64,000 bases of DNA, from positions 85,537 through 149,536 of the forward strand of contig JADFAD010000007.1 in the NCBI GenBank assembly GCA_015665455.1. Direction: 5' to 3'. This document shows positions 47,723 through 57,233 of this stretch, one piece after another. The notes beneath the pieces were generated by a model. It saw only the letters and a program-made list of their open reading frames with translations, did not search any database and was not told the origin of the DNA. The stretch's first letter is position 1. Every line of letters begins with the position of its first letter. Source of the stretch: Oceanospirillaceae bacterium (GTDB lineage Bacteria; Pseudomonadota; Gammaproteobacteria; Pseudomonadales; Litoribrevibacteraceae). Made by a program: the position numbers and the translations under genes.

Positions 47723-48403
47723 GTGTTTACTGGAATTATTGAAGCAGTAGGTAAAATAGCAAGCAAAGTCATCAAAGGTGGTGATGTTGCTTTGACGTTT
47801 GCAGTGAATGGTTTGGATATGTCCGATGTTAAGCTCGGAGACAGTATCGCTGTGAATGGTGTATGCCTCACTGTTGTAGACTTTACGAAAACGAAGTTTA
47901 CGGCCGATGTTTCACTAGAATCTCTTTCCCTAACAGGCCTAGATGATTTAAAGATAGGCACTCCTGTGAATTTAGAAAAAGCGATGCTTCCAACATCCCG
48001 CTTTGGTGGGCATATTGTAAGTGGGCATGTGGATGGGCAAGGGACCATTGTTTCTTTGGAGTCATCAGCAAGGTCCGTTCGAATTGTTGTTCGTCCTGAT
48101 CCTGAATTAGCACGATACATTGCTAAGAAAGGCTCTATTACCGTGGATGGTTGCAGTTTGACAGTTAACGATTTAGTAGGTGATGACTTTGTATTAAACG
48201 TTATCCCGCATACTCAGCAAGAAACGATTATCGAAAGATACAGAGAGGGTAATCGAGTTAATCTTGAGGTGGATGTTGTTGCCCGTTACCTCGAACGTCT
48301 TTTATCAGGGGCTGGTAAGACAACAGAAAATGAAATAAAAGAATCGGCCATTTCAATGAGTTTTCTCGCTGAGAATGGCTTCATGGGCAGAATGAAACGT
48401 TAA
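47723..48403 (+). CDS. ribE: Riboflavin synthase alpha chain
   Basis: Dismutates 6,7-dimethyl-8-ribityllumazine to riboflavin. 226 residues, slightly longer than usual because of a C-terminal tail. The two duplicated lumazine-binding barrels begin MFTGIIEAVG and GHIVSGHVDGQG; GDSIAVNGVCLTV and GSITVDGCSLTV are the matching blocks of each. The start is GTG 47723, with AAGG upstream. Some authors call the same gene ribC. Confidence 0.95.
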   Translation: MFTGIIEAVGKIASKVIKGGDVALTFAVNGLDMSDVKLGDSIAVNGVCLTVVDFTKTKFTADVSLESLSLTGLDDLKIGTPVNLEKAMLPTSRFGGHIVSGHVDGQGTIVSLESSARSVRIVVRPDPELARYIAKKGSITVDGCSLTVNDLVGDDFVLNVIPHTQQETIIERYREGNRVNLEVDVVARYLERLLSGAGKTTENEIKESAISMSFLAENGFMGRMKR

Positions 48404-48471
48404 TGCCCAACTTGGTTTGATAAGTTTAAAGAAAGATATTTAATTTAATTTCGGCTGAAGAAGGCTCAATA

Positions 48472-49593
48472 ATGACGCTAAACAGTATAGAAGAGATCAT
48501 AGAAGATATTCGCCAAGGTAAAATGGTTATCTTGATGGATGATGAAGATCGTGAGAATGAAGGCGATTTAATTATAGCGGCAGAAAAAGTTCGCCCTGAA
48601 GACATTAACTTCATGGCTTCTAAGGCTCGAGGTCTAATCTGTTTGACTCTAAGCGGTGAGCGTTGCGATTACCTCGGCTTGCCTCCTATGGTTGATGATA
48701 ATAGTGCTCAATTCAGTACGCCGTTTACAGTTTCCATTGAAGCTCGTGAAGGTGTTACAACGGGTATCTCTGCTGCGGATAGAGCTCATACTATTCGAGT
48801 TGCTGTTGACTCCGAATCCCCTTCCGATGCCATTGTTCAGCCTGGTCATATTTTTCCATTGCGCGCTCAACCGGGTGGCGTAATGAGCCGTGCAGGTCAT
48901 ACCGAAGCTGGCTGTGACTTGGCCCGACTAGCAGGGTTTGAACCTGCAGCTGCCATTGTTGAAATCATGAATGAAGACGGTACTATGGCTCGCCGTCCTG
49001 ATCTTGAAGAGTTTGCTAAATTGCATGACCTTAAGATCGGTACCATTGCTGACTTAATTCATTATCGTATGATGAATGAGAAAACAATCGAATTGATTCG
49101 TAAAGATTCGGTTGAGACAGAGTTTGGTCCTTTCGTGTTGCACGAGTTTAAGGATTCAATCAATGGCCATAGACATTTAGCAATGACTCGCGGTGAGTGG
49201 ACGGAAGATGATGCTGTACCGGTACGAGTGCACGTGCTTGATCCAATCAGAGATATTCTTCGCGCAAATACCAAAGGTCGTTCGTCTTGGTCTATTAACG
49301 CAGTGATGAAGTACATTGCGGATCAAGATCAGGGTGTGATTGTTCTTCTTGATGTTGATGGGCAAATGGACATTGATTCGAGCCTTGATAAAGTGCTTTC
49401 ACCTCAAGATACGCATCGAGTTGCAGCGCAAGGTATTTCAGGCGCTTATCAAACGATTGGTACGGGTTCTCAGATTCTTCGTGAGTTGGGTGTACGTCGT
49501 ATGGATGTGATGAGCTCGCCAGTGAAATTTAGCGCTTTGTCTGGATTTGACCTAGAGTTGGTTAAATTTATTGAGCCTGAAGCTGAAAGTTAA
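48472..49593 (+). CDS. ribBA: 3,4-dihydroxy-2-butanone 4-phosphate synthase with degenerate GTP cyclohydrolase II-like domain
   Basis: 373 residues. The N-terminal DHBP synthase domain (about 1-205) is intact: DDEDRENEGDL metal site, GVTTGISAADRAHTI, and HTEAGCDLARLAGFEPA. The C-terminal half resembles GTP cyclohydrolase II in outline but has no cysteine at all, so the zinc site (CxxGDxxxSxRCDC) is missing and cyclohydrolase activity is unlikely. This is the form called RibBX in several gammaproteobacteria. A separate ribA should exist elsewhere in the genome. Confidence 0.93.
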   Translation: MTLNSIEEIIEDIRQGKMVILMDDEDRENEGDLIIAAEKVRPEDINFMASKARGLICLTLSGERCDYLGLPPMVDDNSAQFSTPFTVSIEAREGVTTGISAADRAHTIRVAVDSESPSDAIVQPGHIFPLRAQPGGVMSRAGHTEAGCDLARLAGFEPAAAIVEIMNEDGTMARRPDLEEFAKLHDLKIGTIADLIHYRMMNEKTIELIRKDSVETEFGPFVLHEFKDSINGHRHLAMTRGEWTEDDAVPVRVHVLDPIRDILRANTKGRSSWSINAVMKYIADQDQGVIVLLDVDGQMDIDSSLDKVLSPQDTHRVAAQGISGAYQTIGTGSQILRELGVRRMDVMSSPVKFSALSGFDLELVKFIEPEAES

Positions 49594-49595
49594 AC

Positions 49596-49619
49596 TGATG
49601 CATTGATGCATTGATGCAG
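49596..49619. repeat. Three tandem copies of an 8-bp unit
   Basis: TGATGCAT, TGATGCAT, TGATGCAG in a row, starting two bases after the ribBA stop codon. A wider inverted repeat, AGATGGCT (49644-49651) and AGCCATCT (49667-49674) with a 15-base loop, lies between this and ribH. Confidence 0.7.
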
Positions 49620-49700
49620 TGTATTGGTAGATTATTGATATTCAGATGGCTTGACTGTAAATGATGAGCCATCTCATTTTACTTAGAAACGGTAACAAAA

Positions 49701-50174
49701 ATGTCTCAAATTAAAGTAATTGAAGGTGATATGACGCCAAACCAAGGTAAGTATGCTTTGGTTGTTGGTCGTTGGAATGCATTTGTTGTAGAGAGCTTGG
49801 TTGAAGGTGCTGTTGATTCGCTTAAGCGCCACGGTGTTAAAGAAGACGACATTACTATCATTCGTTGCCCTGGGGCAATGGAGATTCCGTTGACTACTCA
49901 GAAAGTAGCTCAAACGGGTAAGTACGATGCAATCATTACTTTGGGCGCGGTGATCCGAGGTGGTACCCCGCACTTTGAATATGTTTCTGGTGAATGTACT
50001 AAAGGTTTAGGTCAAATTGCGTTGCAGTCTGGTATCCCTGTTGCGTTTGGTGTTTTGACGGTTGATAGCATTGAGCAGGCAATTGAGCGTGCTGGCACCA
50101 AGGCCGGTAACAAAGGTGAAGAAGCGGCAATGAGCGCATTCGAAATGGTTAGCTTGTTAAAGCAGGTGAACTAA
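49701..50174 (+). CDS. ribH: 6,7-dimethyl-8-ribityllumazine synthase
   Basis: Condenses 5-amino-6-ribitylaminouracil with DHBP; forms icosahedral or decameric shells in characterised members. 157 residues. [43 protein letters not shown] and the catalytic-loop [19 protein letters not shown] are all present. Its stop codon shares one base with the nusB start (TAATG). Confidence 0.97.
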   Translation: MSQIKVIEGDMTPNQGKYALVVGRWNAFVVESLVEGAVDSLKRHGVKEDDITIIRCPGAMEIPLTTQKVAQTGKYDAIITLGAVIRGGTPHFEYVSGECTKGLGQIALQSGIPVAFGVLTVDSIEQAIERAGTKAGNKGEEAAMSAFEMVSLLKQVN

Positions 50175-50704
50175 TGACAAATAACGAATCAAACGAGCAA
50201 GGTAAGCCTACTTCCCCAGCAGGTCGCTCAAAAGGTGCTAAGAAAGGGAAATCAGGCAAAGGCCGAAGAGGTCCTGCAGCTGCTCGACATGAGTCACGTT
50301 GTTTGTTGGTACAGGCTTTGTACCAATGGGTTATGAATAAAGACGCAGTAAGCACAATTGAAGCGCAGTTTATTGTTGATAACGATATGTCTAAAGTGGA
50401 TCTACCGTACTTTAGTGAGTTATTGCATGAAATTCCGAAAAAGTTAAATGAGCTTGATGCCGCGTATCTTCCGTATTTAGATCGCATGGAAGATCAGGTC
50501 GATCCTATTGAACGTTCAATTTTAAGGATTGGTGCGTATGAATTGTTGCACCGTTTGGATGTGCCTTATCGAGTTGTGATTAATGAAGCAATTGATTTGG
50601 CTAAGAACTTCGGCGGTGAAGACGGTCATAAGTACGTGAACGGCGTTTTAGATAAATTAGCTGGTCGCGCTCGCATGGAAGAAAAATTGCGTAAGCGAAA
50701 GTAA
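50174..50704 (+). CDS. nusB: Transcription antitermination factor NusB
   Basis: Binds BoxA RNA with NusE (S10) in rRNA antitermination complexes. 176 residues, about 35 longer than E. coli NusB because of a low-complexity basic N-terminal extension rich in Lys, Gly and Ser. The core starts ARHESRCLLVQALYQW and ends with DRMEDQVDPIERSILRIGAYEL, VINEAIDLAKNFGGEDGHKYVNGVLDKLA. It overlaps ribH by one base; thiL follows 4 bases later. Confidence 0.96.
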   Translation: MTNNESNEQGKPTSPAGRSKGAKKGKSGKGRRGPAAARHESRCLLVQALYQWVMNKDAVSTIEAQFIVDNDMSKVDLPYFSELLHEIPKKLNELDAAYLPYLDRMEDQVDPIERSILRIGAYELLHRLDVPYRVVINEAIDLAKNFGGEDGHKYVNGVLDKLAGRARMEEKLRKRK

Positions 50705-50708
50705 TCCA

Positions 50709-51695
50709 ATGAGTGCGAGCATGGATGAATTTGCACTGATTCAAAAATTCTTTCAGCCTTTACAGGATGGAAGTTCAGCGTCTGCATCGAATGATTTTTT
50801 AATAAAAATTGGGGATGATGCGGCTGTTTGGAAAGGTCAGGGAAACCTGGCCTTTTCTATTGATACCTTAGTGGAAGGTGTCCACTTTACTTCAGACATT
50901 CGTCCCGAAGACCTTGGCTATCGAGTACTGGCTGTTAACCTTAGTGACATGGCGGCAATGGCTGCTCAGCCATTATTTTTTACTTTAGCAATCACATTAC
51001 CGCGCTCTGACCCTGAGTGGTTAAGACGTTTTGCTTCTGGTTTAGGTGAGCTTGCTTCACAGCACAATGTTTTATTGGTTGGGGGGGATACAACTTGTGG
51101 GCCTTTAACGATTTCAGTGCAGATTCATGGTTCATGCCCTAACCCCATTAAGCGTTCAGCAGCGTTAGTGTCTGATGATGTATATGTCACTGGGTATTTA
51201 GGTGATGCAGCCGCTGGTTTGAAGTTATGGCTAGAGACTAAAAGCGAAGGTGTGACAGATACTCATCAGTATTTACTTCAGCGATTTCATCGACCTACTG
51301 CACGCGTTGAATTGGCAACTGTGTTGTCTCCGTATCTTAATTCGATGCTAGATGTCTCAGACGGTTTGGTGTCGGATCTTGGCCACATTGCGAAGACGAG
51401 TGATGTCGATATTAACATTGATACTCGGCTTATCCCCATTTCTCACCAGTTATCTTCTTATTTTTCGGAAGAAGAGGCTTTAAAAGCAGCGCTGACAGGA
51501 GGGGATGACTATGAATTAGCGTTCACAGCCTCTTCAAGTTATAGATCTGCTATTGAGGAAATTTCGAACAAATTCTCGATTCCTGTTACTCGAGTCGGGG
51601 TTGTATTAGAGAAAGGCGATCCAGACTGTTCTGGATCTGTGCTGCTTAGTCCTGAATCATTTCAACTGGATAAGGGTGGGTATAATCACTTTTAG
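50709..51695 (+). CDS. thiL: Thiamine-monophosphate kinase
   Basis: Phosphorylates thiamine monophosphate to the active diphosphate. 328 residues. KIGDDAAVW, FSIDTLVEGVHF, NLSDMAAMAAQPLF and LLVGGDTTCGPLTISV are the ATP/metal-binding blocks, with LDVSDGLVSDLGHI and LTGGDDYELAFT further on. It lies between nusB and pgpA in the standard order. Confidence 0.96.
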   Translation: MSASMDEFALIQKFFQPLQDGSSASASNDFLIKIGDDAAVWKGQGNLAFSIDTLVEGVHFTSDIRPEDLGYRVLAVNLSDMAAMAAQPLFFTLAITLPRSDPEWLRRFASGLGELASQHNVLLVGGDTTCGPLTISVQIHGSCPNPIKRSAALVSDDVYVTGYLGDAAAGLKLWLETKSEGVTDTHQYLLQRFHRPTARVELATVLSPYLNSMLDVSDGLVSDLGHIAKTSDVDINIDTRLIPISHQLSSYFSEEEALKAALTGGDDYELAFTASSSYRSAIEEISNKFSIPVTRVGVVLEKGDPDCSGSVLLSPESFQLDKGGYNHF

Positions 51696-51729
51696 TTTAA
51701 AACTTTAGTGGGTATTTAGAGGATATTTT

Positions 51730-52230
51730 ATGAGTGAAAAGATTGATTTATCAGCCGGCCAAATTTTAAAAGACCCCATTCATTTCTTTGCTTTTGGTTT
51801 GGGTTCTGGTTTGAGCCCAGTTGCTCCGGGTACATTTGGTACCATCATGGCTTTGGTTATTTATTGGTTCTTGTTAGCTGATTTTTCAACCTATTGGTAT
51901 ATTGCTGTTTGTGTTGCTAGCATTCCTGTAGGTATCTGGTTATGTGATGAGAGTGCTCGAAAGCTGGGCGTTCATGATTATGGTGGGATTGTTTGGGATG
52001 AATTCTCGGGGCTTTGGATTACCTTTATATTTGCTCCGAAGCATTGGTTAGTCGCTTTGGTTGGTTTTTTACTGTTCCGGTTTTTTGATATTCTAAAACC
52101 TTGGCCAATTAAATGGGTTGACCAGAAGGTTGAAGGCGGCTTTGGTATCATGCTTGATGATATTCTTGCTGGTATTATGGCCTTACTCGTACTGCAATTT
52201 ATACTGGCAATGGGCTGGTTAGGGCTTTAA
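51730..52230 (+). CDS. pgpA: Phosphatidylglycerophosphatase A
   Basis: Membrane phosphatase that makes phosphatidylglycerol from its phosphate. 166 residues with several hydrophobic segments. Signatures include FGLGSGLSPVAPGTFGT, VHDYGGIVWDEFSGLW, FRFFDILKPWPI and a terminal GGFGIMLDDILAG. It is the last of the nrdR-rib-nusB-thiL group. Confidence 0.95.
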   Translation: MSEKIDLSAGQILKDPIHFFAFGLGSGLSPVAPGTFGTIMALVIYWFLLADFSTYWYIAVCVASIPVGIWLCDESARKLGVHDYGGIVWDEFSGLWITFIFAPKHWLVALVGFLLFRFFDILKPWPIKWVDQKVEGGFGIMLDDILAGIMALLVLQFILAMGWLGL

Positions 52231-52233
52231 ATA

Positions 52234-52908
52234 GTGCATCTATTGATCGGAATAAAGGCGTTTTTAAGGCGAGTATTCGTTTCTCTCTTTCTTGTTTTTT
52301 CATGTTTTGGCAGCTTAACGCTTGCGCAAACAGTTGATATTCAAGTTGAGGGATTAATGAATAATATGGCCATTTTGAAAGTAAATGGTCGACAACGTAT
52401 TTTGAGTGTTGGAAAAACCTCGCCAGAAGGTATTAAGCTTCTTAGTTCGAACAGTAAAAAAGCGGTTGTTTTAATTTCAGGAAAAAAGAAAACGCTTACT
52501 TTATCGAGTCAGATTTCAGGTAGTTTTCAGGCTCCCAAGTCGGCGTCTGTTAGTATTAAAAAAAATCACGGTCAGTACATAACTTCGGGCAGTATTAATA
52601 GTCGCCCAGTACAGTTTCTGGTTGATACAGGTGCGACCTCCGTTACATTGTCTAAAGAAGATGCTCAAAACTTAGGCGTAAGACTGGATCGAACTAAAGC
52701 CGTCAATGTCAGTACTGCTGGAGGTCGAGTTGTTGGCTATCGAGTGGTGTTAAATCAAGTTAAGGTGGGCGGTCTTAAGGCCAGCTATGTGGATGCGATT
52801 GTACTTGAGTCTGGCTTTGGTGGTGAGATATTGTTGGGAATGAGCTTTTTGAAACATGTCAAAATGCGAGATGAAAAGGGCTTTTTGATTCTTGAGCAAA
52901 ATTTCTAA
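52234..52908 (+). CDS. Retropepsin-like aspartic protease, clan AA, membrane-anchored or exported
   Basis: 224 residues. The N-terminal hydrophobic segment (FVSLFLVFSCFGSLTLAQ) looks like a signal peptide or anchor. A small beta-rich domain follows, and then a single retropepsin-type half with the active-site motif FLVDTGATSVTLS and a terminal GGEILLGMSFL. It must dimerise to be active, as in retropepsins. This matches the TIGR02281-type family; its substrate is unknown. The start is GTG 52234, three bases after pgpA, with only a modest AGGG upstream. Confidence 0.82.
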   Translation: MHLLIGIKAFLRRVFVSLFLVFSCFGSLTLAQTVDIQVEGLMNNMAILKVNGRQRILSVGKTSPEGIKLLSSNSKKAVVLISGKKKTLTLSSQISGSFQAPKSASVSIKKNHGQYITSGSINSRPVQFLVDTGATSVTLSKEDAQNLGVRLDRTKAVNVSTAGGRVVGYRVVLNQVKVGGLKASYVDAIVLESGFGGEILLGMSFLKHVKMRDEKGFLILEQNF

Positions 52909-53053
52909 GTTGCTTTGAAAGAGTGTGGATACGTTTTGTTGTTTGTTTCAAGAAGACGTGTTTTTGTGGTTGCCAGATATAATCTTTCGGATTGAAACCT
53001 GCTTGCAGTATTCCCACGCCTCAGTGAACCCTTTCTTTTACTCGTGAGAGAAG

Positions 53054-53073
53054 AGGGGCTATTCGGAGCCCCT
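53054..53073 (-). terminator. Hairpin downstream of dxs
   Basis: AGGGGCT - 6-base loop - AGCCCCT lies 11 bases beyond the dxs stop, in the gap between convergent genes. The T-run on the minus strand is poor, so termination would be partial or Rho-assisted. Confidence 0.5.
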
Positions 53074-53083
53074 TAAATCATAT

Positions 53084-55012
53084 TCAATTTGATATGACAG
53101 ATATCTTAGCCTGTGAATTTGTGCTGAAGGCTTTCAGTGCTTTTTCAATGGCGTTTTCAATCCCTTCTGAATCCAATCCGCACTCTTTGAGCATATTGAC
53201 AGGTTTTCCGTGCTCAATGTAGTAATCAGGAAGGCCTAAGTTAATTATGTTGGTGGTTAGGAATTGGCTGTTTAGAAATTCATTAACCGCAGAGCCTGCG
53301 CCTGCCATAACCGAATTTTCTTCGATTGTTACGAGTAGCTCGTGGTTCTGTTGAGCATCTAGAATAGTAGCTTCATCAATAGGTTTTACAAAGCGCATAT
53401 CAATGAGGGTGTAGTTATTTTCTTCTGCTACTTTACGAGCAGGTTCAACCATTGAACCATAAGCTAATATTGCTACTTGATTGCCTGTTAATAGCGTTTT
53501 AGCTTGGCCTATTTTTATTGGGTCTAAATGTGTTGAAACTTCAACGCCGGAGCCAGTCCCACGAGGATATCTAACCGCTGCAGGGCCGTTGTGTAAATAA
53601 CCCGTGGATAGCATTAGACGAGTTTCGTTCTCATTCGACGGAGCCATGATCACCATACCAGGAATGCAACGAAGGTAAGCTAAATCAAAGCTTCCTGCGT
53701 GTGTTGGGCCGTCTTCACCGACTAGGCCTGCGCGATCAATTGCAAATAGTACATCTAAATCTTGAATGGCCACATCGTGAATGAGTTGATCGTAAGCGCG
53801 TTGAAGGAATGTTGAGTAAATGGCAACGACAGGTTTTAATCCTTCGCATGCCATTCCTGCAGCTAACGTCACTGCGTGTTGTTCTGCAATAGCAACATCG
53901 AAATACCGGTCTGGGTATTTTTCACTGAATGCAATTAAATCCGAACCTTCACGCATTGCAGGTGTAATGCCAGACAGGCGATTGTCTTGTGCTGCCATGT
54001 CGCAAATCCATTGACCGAACACGGCTGAATATTTGGGTGAAGAAGGTTTGGGTGCAGTATCTTTGCGCTCATTTTGATTGGGTAGCTTGTTAATTGCATG
54101 GTAGCCAATCGGATCTGCCTCGGCAGGTGAGAAACCTTTACCTTTCTTGGTCACAATATGCAAAAACTGAGGGCCGCTCAAAGACTTCATGTTTGCCAGA
54201 GTTTCTGTCAACAGCTCAATGTTATGACCATCGATTGGGCCAATATAGTTGAAACCTAATTCTTCAAACATAGTGCCCGGTGTCGTCATGCCCTTAAGCA
54301 AATGTTCTTCCGTTTTCTTAGCCAACTCATAGACAGGGGGTAAATCGTGGAGTATTTTTTTACTGTTGTCTCTTAGGCTGTTGTAGGACTTTGAAGAAAG
54401 CAACCGAGCAAGGTAGTTAGATAGGCCGCCGACGTTTTCTGAAATGGCCATATCATTATCATTTAAAACGACAAGTAGATCAGCGCAACTATCTCCGGCG
54501 TGCGTCATGGCCTCGAAAGCCATACCTGCCGTTAATGCCCCGTCACCGATAACAGCAACCGCTTTGCGATCTTCGCCTTTTTGTTTGGCTGCGATTGCCA
54601 TACCCAAGGCTGCACCGATTGAGGTACTGGAATGACCTACACCAAAGGTATCGTATTCACTCTCCGATCGACGAGGAAATGCGGCGAGTCCATCCTTTTG
54701 GCGGATAGTCGTCATTTTTTCACGACGACCCGTTAGAATTTTATGCGGATAGGCCTGATGGCCTACATCCCAAATTAAGCGATCTTCTGGCGTATTAAAT
54801 ACGTAGTGAAGGGCAATGGTTAATTCGACTACACCAAGACCCGCTCCAAAGTGGCCGCCAGATTGGCCAACAGAATAGAGTAGGTACTCTCTGAGCTCTT
54901 TTGCTAATTGAGGTAAAGTAGCAGAAGATAGCTCTCTAAGTTGTACCGGGCAGTCAATGCTATCAAGCAATGGTGTTTCGGGACGAGTTTCGGGTATTTT
55001 GTGGAAAATCAT
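53084..55012 (-). CDS. dxs: 1-deoxy-D-xylulose-5-phosphate synthase
   Basis: First enzyme of the MEP isoprenoid pathway; condenses pyruvate and glyceraldehyde 3-phosphate with thiamine diphosphate. 642 residues. [44 protein letters not shown], the TPP-binding [15 protein letters not shown], and [14 protein letters not shown] in the second half are all intact. It follows ispA on the minus strand in the classic xseB-ispA-dxs order. Confidence 0.97.
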   Translation of the reverse strand: MIFHKIPETRPETPLLDSIDCPVQLRELSSATLPQLAKELREYLLYSVGQSGGHFGAGLGVVELTIALHYVFNTPEDRLIWDVGHQAYPHKILTGRREKMTTIRQKDGLAAFPRRSESEYDTFGVGHSSTSIGAALGMAIAAKQKGEDRKAVAVIGDGALTAGMAFEAMTHAGDSCADLLVVLNDNDMAISENVGGLSNYLARLLSSKSYNSLRDNSKKILHDLPPVYELAKKTEEHLLKGMTTPGTMFEELGFNYIGPIDGHNIELLTETLANMKSLSGPQFLHIVTKKGKGFSPAEADPIGYHAINKLPNQNERKDTAPKPSSPKYSAVFGQWICDMAAQDNRLSGITPAMREGSDLIAFSEKYPDRYFDVAIAEQHAVTLAAGMACEGLKPVVAIYSTFLQRAYDQLIHDVAIQDLDVLFAIDRAGLVGEDGPTHAGSFDLAYLRCIPGMVIMAPSNENETRLMLSTGYLHNGPAAVRYPRGTGSGVEVSTHLDPIKIGQAKTLLTGNQVAILAYGSMVEPARKVAEENNYTLIDMRFVKPIDEATILDAQQNHELLVTIEENSVMAGAGSAVNEFLNSQFLTTNIINLGLPDYYIEHGKPVNMLKECGLDSEGIENAIEKALKAFSTNSQAKISVISN

Positions 55013-55096
55013 CAGAAGTCGATTACCTGATTAACGCTAATTTGGTTTAACGGGGCATTCTACTACAAAGCTTAGAGCCTACAAATAAGATAAGTA

Positions 55097-55960
55097 TTAA
55101 TATCTTCGGTTAACAACAAAATTTGTCAGTTCAGTGAGGGTATTCACCGAATTTAGTTCGGCTTTACCTAGTAAACTCAATGCTTTTTCTTGTAACTCAG
55201 TAAGATAGCTTTGAGCCCCTGAAAGACCAAGAAGCTTAGGGTAGGTCGCTTTGTCTAATTCATGATCAGCGCCTTGAGGTTTTCCTAATGTTTCGGTTGA
55301 GCTGGTAATATCTAGAATGTCGTCAGCCACTTGAAACGCTAACCCTAATGTTAATGAATATTCTCTCAATGCTTCACGAGTAATGTATGGCGCGTTAGCA
55401 GAGATTGCAGCCATTTCAGTACACGCGGCGATCAGAACGCCTGTCTTTTTGTAGTGGACGGATTCAAGCTCTTGCTGGTTAAGCTCTTTACCTTCTGATG
55501 CCAAGTCATGTGATTGACCACCAACCATCCCCTCTGGGCCCGAAGCCTTTGCCAGCACCAAGGTTGCATCCACTTTTTGTTGGGATGAAAGCTGCTCTGA
55601 ACTACAAATGATCTCAAAGGCTAGTGTTTGCAATGCATCGCCAGCTAGAATCGCAGTCGCTTCATCAAACTGGATGTGGCTGGTTGGTTTGCCTCGTCTT
55701 AAATCATCATCGTCCATCGCTGGAAGATCATCGTGAATAAGAGAATAGGTGTGGATGCATTCAATCGCAGCGGCAATATCATCCCCTTGATTCAGGGGAA
55801 TGTTTAATGCTTCTAAGGTCGCGTAGGTTAATGTGGGTCTGAAGCGTTTCCCCCCATTCGTAATGCTATATAAGATCGCACTCTTGAGATTACTGATGTT
55901 AGGAAGTTGGTTTACTTTATTTTCTAACGTTTGGTTGCAGCGTTGGCTGCATGTCTGCAT
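55097..55960 (-). CDS. ispA: Farnesyl diphosphate synthase (short-chain polyprenyl synthase)
   Basis: Makes farnesyl diphosphate from IPP and DMAPP/GPP. About 287 residues. GGKRFRPTLTYA precedes the first aspartate-rich motif DDLPAMDDDDLRRG; FQVADDILD is the second. MVGGQSHDLASEG and YKKTG lie between them. The frame is open to 56011, overlapping xseB. ATG 55960 is the first ATG, though a TTG at 55978 aligns with the E. coli start, so a few N-terminal residues are uncertain. Confidence 0.95.
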   Translation of the reverse strand: MQTCSQRCNQTLENKVNQLPNISNLKSAILYSITNGGKRFRPTLTYATLEALNIPLNQGDDIAAAIECIHTYSLIHDDLPAMDDDDLRRGKPTSHIQFDEATAILAGDALQTLAFEIICSSEQLSSQQKVDATLVLAKASGPEGMVGGQSHDLASEGKELNQQELESVHYKKTGVLIAACTEMAAISANAPYITREALREYSLTLGLAFQVADDILDITSSTETLGKPQGADHELDKATYPKLLGLSGAQSYLTELQEKALSLLGKAELNSVNTLTELTNFVVNRRY

Positions 55961-55982
55961 AAATGATGTGATATTCAAAGTA

Positions 55983-56219
55983 TTATTCGTCTGATAATGA
56001 GTTAGTATCAAAATTTTGTTCTGTGTCTCCGAGCAAAATCGTTACTTTTTGTTCCGCTTTATCCAATGCCTTTTGGCAAGTTCTGGAAAGTTTGACGCCT
56101 TTTTCAAATGCGGAAAGGGCCTCATCAAGGCTTAGGTTGTCACTTTCAAGGGATTGGACGATGTTTTCTAGAGAATTCAGTGATTCTTCAAAATTAAGTT
56201 CTTTTTTTGTATCAGACAT
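55983..56219 (-). CDS. xseB: Exodeoxyribonuclease VII small subunit
   Basis: 78-residue helical subunit that binds XseA; the complex degrades single-stranded DNA. NFEESLNSLENIVQSLES and LSLDEALSAFEKGVKLSRTCQKAL are the family's two helices. It heads the ispA-dxs group and its stop lies 22 bases before the likely ispA ATG. Confidence 0.93.
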   Translation of the reverse strand: MSDTKKELNFEESLNSLENIVQSLESDNLSLDEALSAFEKGVKLSRTCQKALDKAEQKVTILLGDTEQNFDTNSLSDE

Positions 56220-56386
56220 AAATCAAATAAACCAAGTGGAAAGCTTGCGCTATTATCCTAGTATTCTTAAAGTGACTCAAGTAATCAGTAAGAATGAAAA
56301 ATCTTATTAAGATTCTTCTGTTTTGGTCGATACATCAATAAGATAACTCTAGAAGGTCGCAGTTAATCGCTTTTCGTCAGCGATCT

Positions 56387-56417
56387 TTGCCGATTTTCCT
56401 TAATGTGAAATTATAAT
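56387..56417 (+). promoter_or_regulatory. Candidate promoter of pomA
   Basis: A perfect TATAAT at 56412-56417 with TTGCCG 19 bases upstream. The spacing is long and the -35 weak. A GCCGAT sequence at 56389-56394 recalls the sigma28 -10 element but lacks a matching -35. Confidence 0.35.
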
Positions 56418-56454
56418 TTTTTGGTTCATCCCGAATAAATAAAGAGGGAACTTT

Positions 56455-57210
56455 GTGGATTTAGCAACAATCATTGGTATCGTCGGTGCATTTGCTATTG
56501 TCATTGTCGCCATGTTTCTGGGTGGTTCCCCAGGTATGTTCCTTAATGTACCTTCGTTATTGATTGTGGTTGGTGGTGCCATTTTTGCAGTGTTGATGAA
56601 GTACGAGATGGGACAATTCCTTGCTGCGGGTAAAATTGCGGCTAAGGCGTTTATTTTTAAAATTCAAGCGCCTGAAGATTTAATTGCTGAAGTTGTCGAC
56701 ATGGCAGCAGAGGCCCGCAAAGGTGGTTTGTTATCGTTAGAAGGTAAAGAAACAGAGAATAAGTTTCTAGCGAACGGTATTCAGTTGTTGGTAGATGGCC
56801 ACGATCCTGAAGTGGTTCGTACTTTATTAACTAAGGAAATGAATCTCGCCGTTGAGCGTCATGATTCTGGAGCGTCTATTTTCTCTCAGTTAGGGGAAGT
56901 GGCGCCAGCGATGGGGATGATTGGAACCTTAATTGGTTTGGTTGCCATGCTTGCAAATATGGATGATCCAAAATCAATTGGCCCAGCAATGGCGGTTGCT
57001 TTGTTAACTACATTGTACGGTGCAATGGTTGCGAACATGTTTGCTCAGCCTGTTGCTGATAAGTTACAGCTACGAGCAGGTCAAGAAGCTATGTCAAAGC
57101 GCATGGTTATTGACTCTCTATTGGCCATTCAAGCAGGTCAAAATCCTAAAGTTATTGAATCTATGCTGCGAACCTATCTTGCTGAAGGTAAGCGTCCTCC
57201 TGAAATTTAA
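56455..57210 (+). CDS. pomA: Flagellar stator protein PomA/MotA
   Basis: 251-residue membrane stator subunit. Start GTG 56455 follows AGAGGGA. Four membrane segments are visible: about residues 3-25, 30-50, 145-170 and 180-200. The cytoplasmic loop carries the charged residues contacting FliG, and APAMGMIGTLIGLVAML and GPAMAVALLTTLYGAMVAN include the conserved prolines. Sequence details match the Vibrio PomA branch better than E. coli MotA. pomB starts 23 bases downstream. Confidence 0.93.
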   Translation: MDLATIIGIVGAFAIVIVAMFLGGSPGMFLNVPSLLIVVGGAIFAVLMKYEMGQFLAAGKIAAKAFIFKIQAPEDLIAEVVDMAAEARKGGLLSLEGKETENKFLANGIQLLVDGHDPEVVRTLLTKEMNLAVERHDSGASIFSQLGEVAPAMGMIGTLIGLVAMLANMDDPKSIGPAMAVALLTTLYGAMVANMFAQPVADKLQLRAGQEAMSKRMVIDSLLAIQAGQNPKVIESMLRTYLAEGKRPPEI

Positions 57211-57233
57211 TGGTAAGGTAATTTGTAACTTAA

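Noticed and set aside
48404..48471. FMN riboswitch before ribBA
   Set aside because: The gap is only 68 bases and lacks the conserved RFN helices.
56389..56394. Sigma28 promoter before pomA
   Set aside because: Only GCCGAT matches the -10; the expected -35 position (56370-56377) does not resemble TAAAGTTT.
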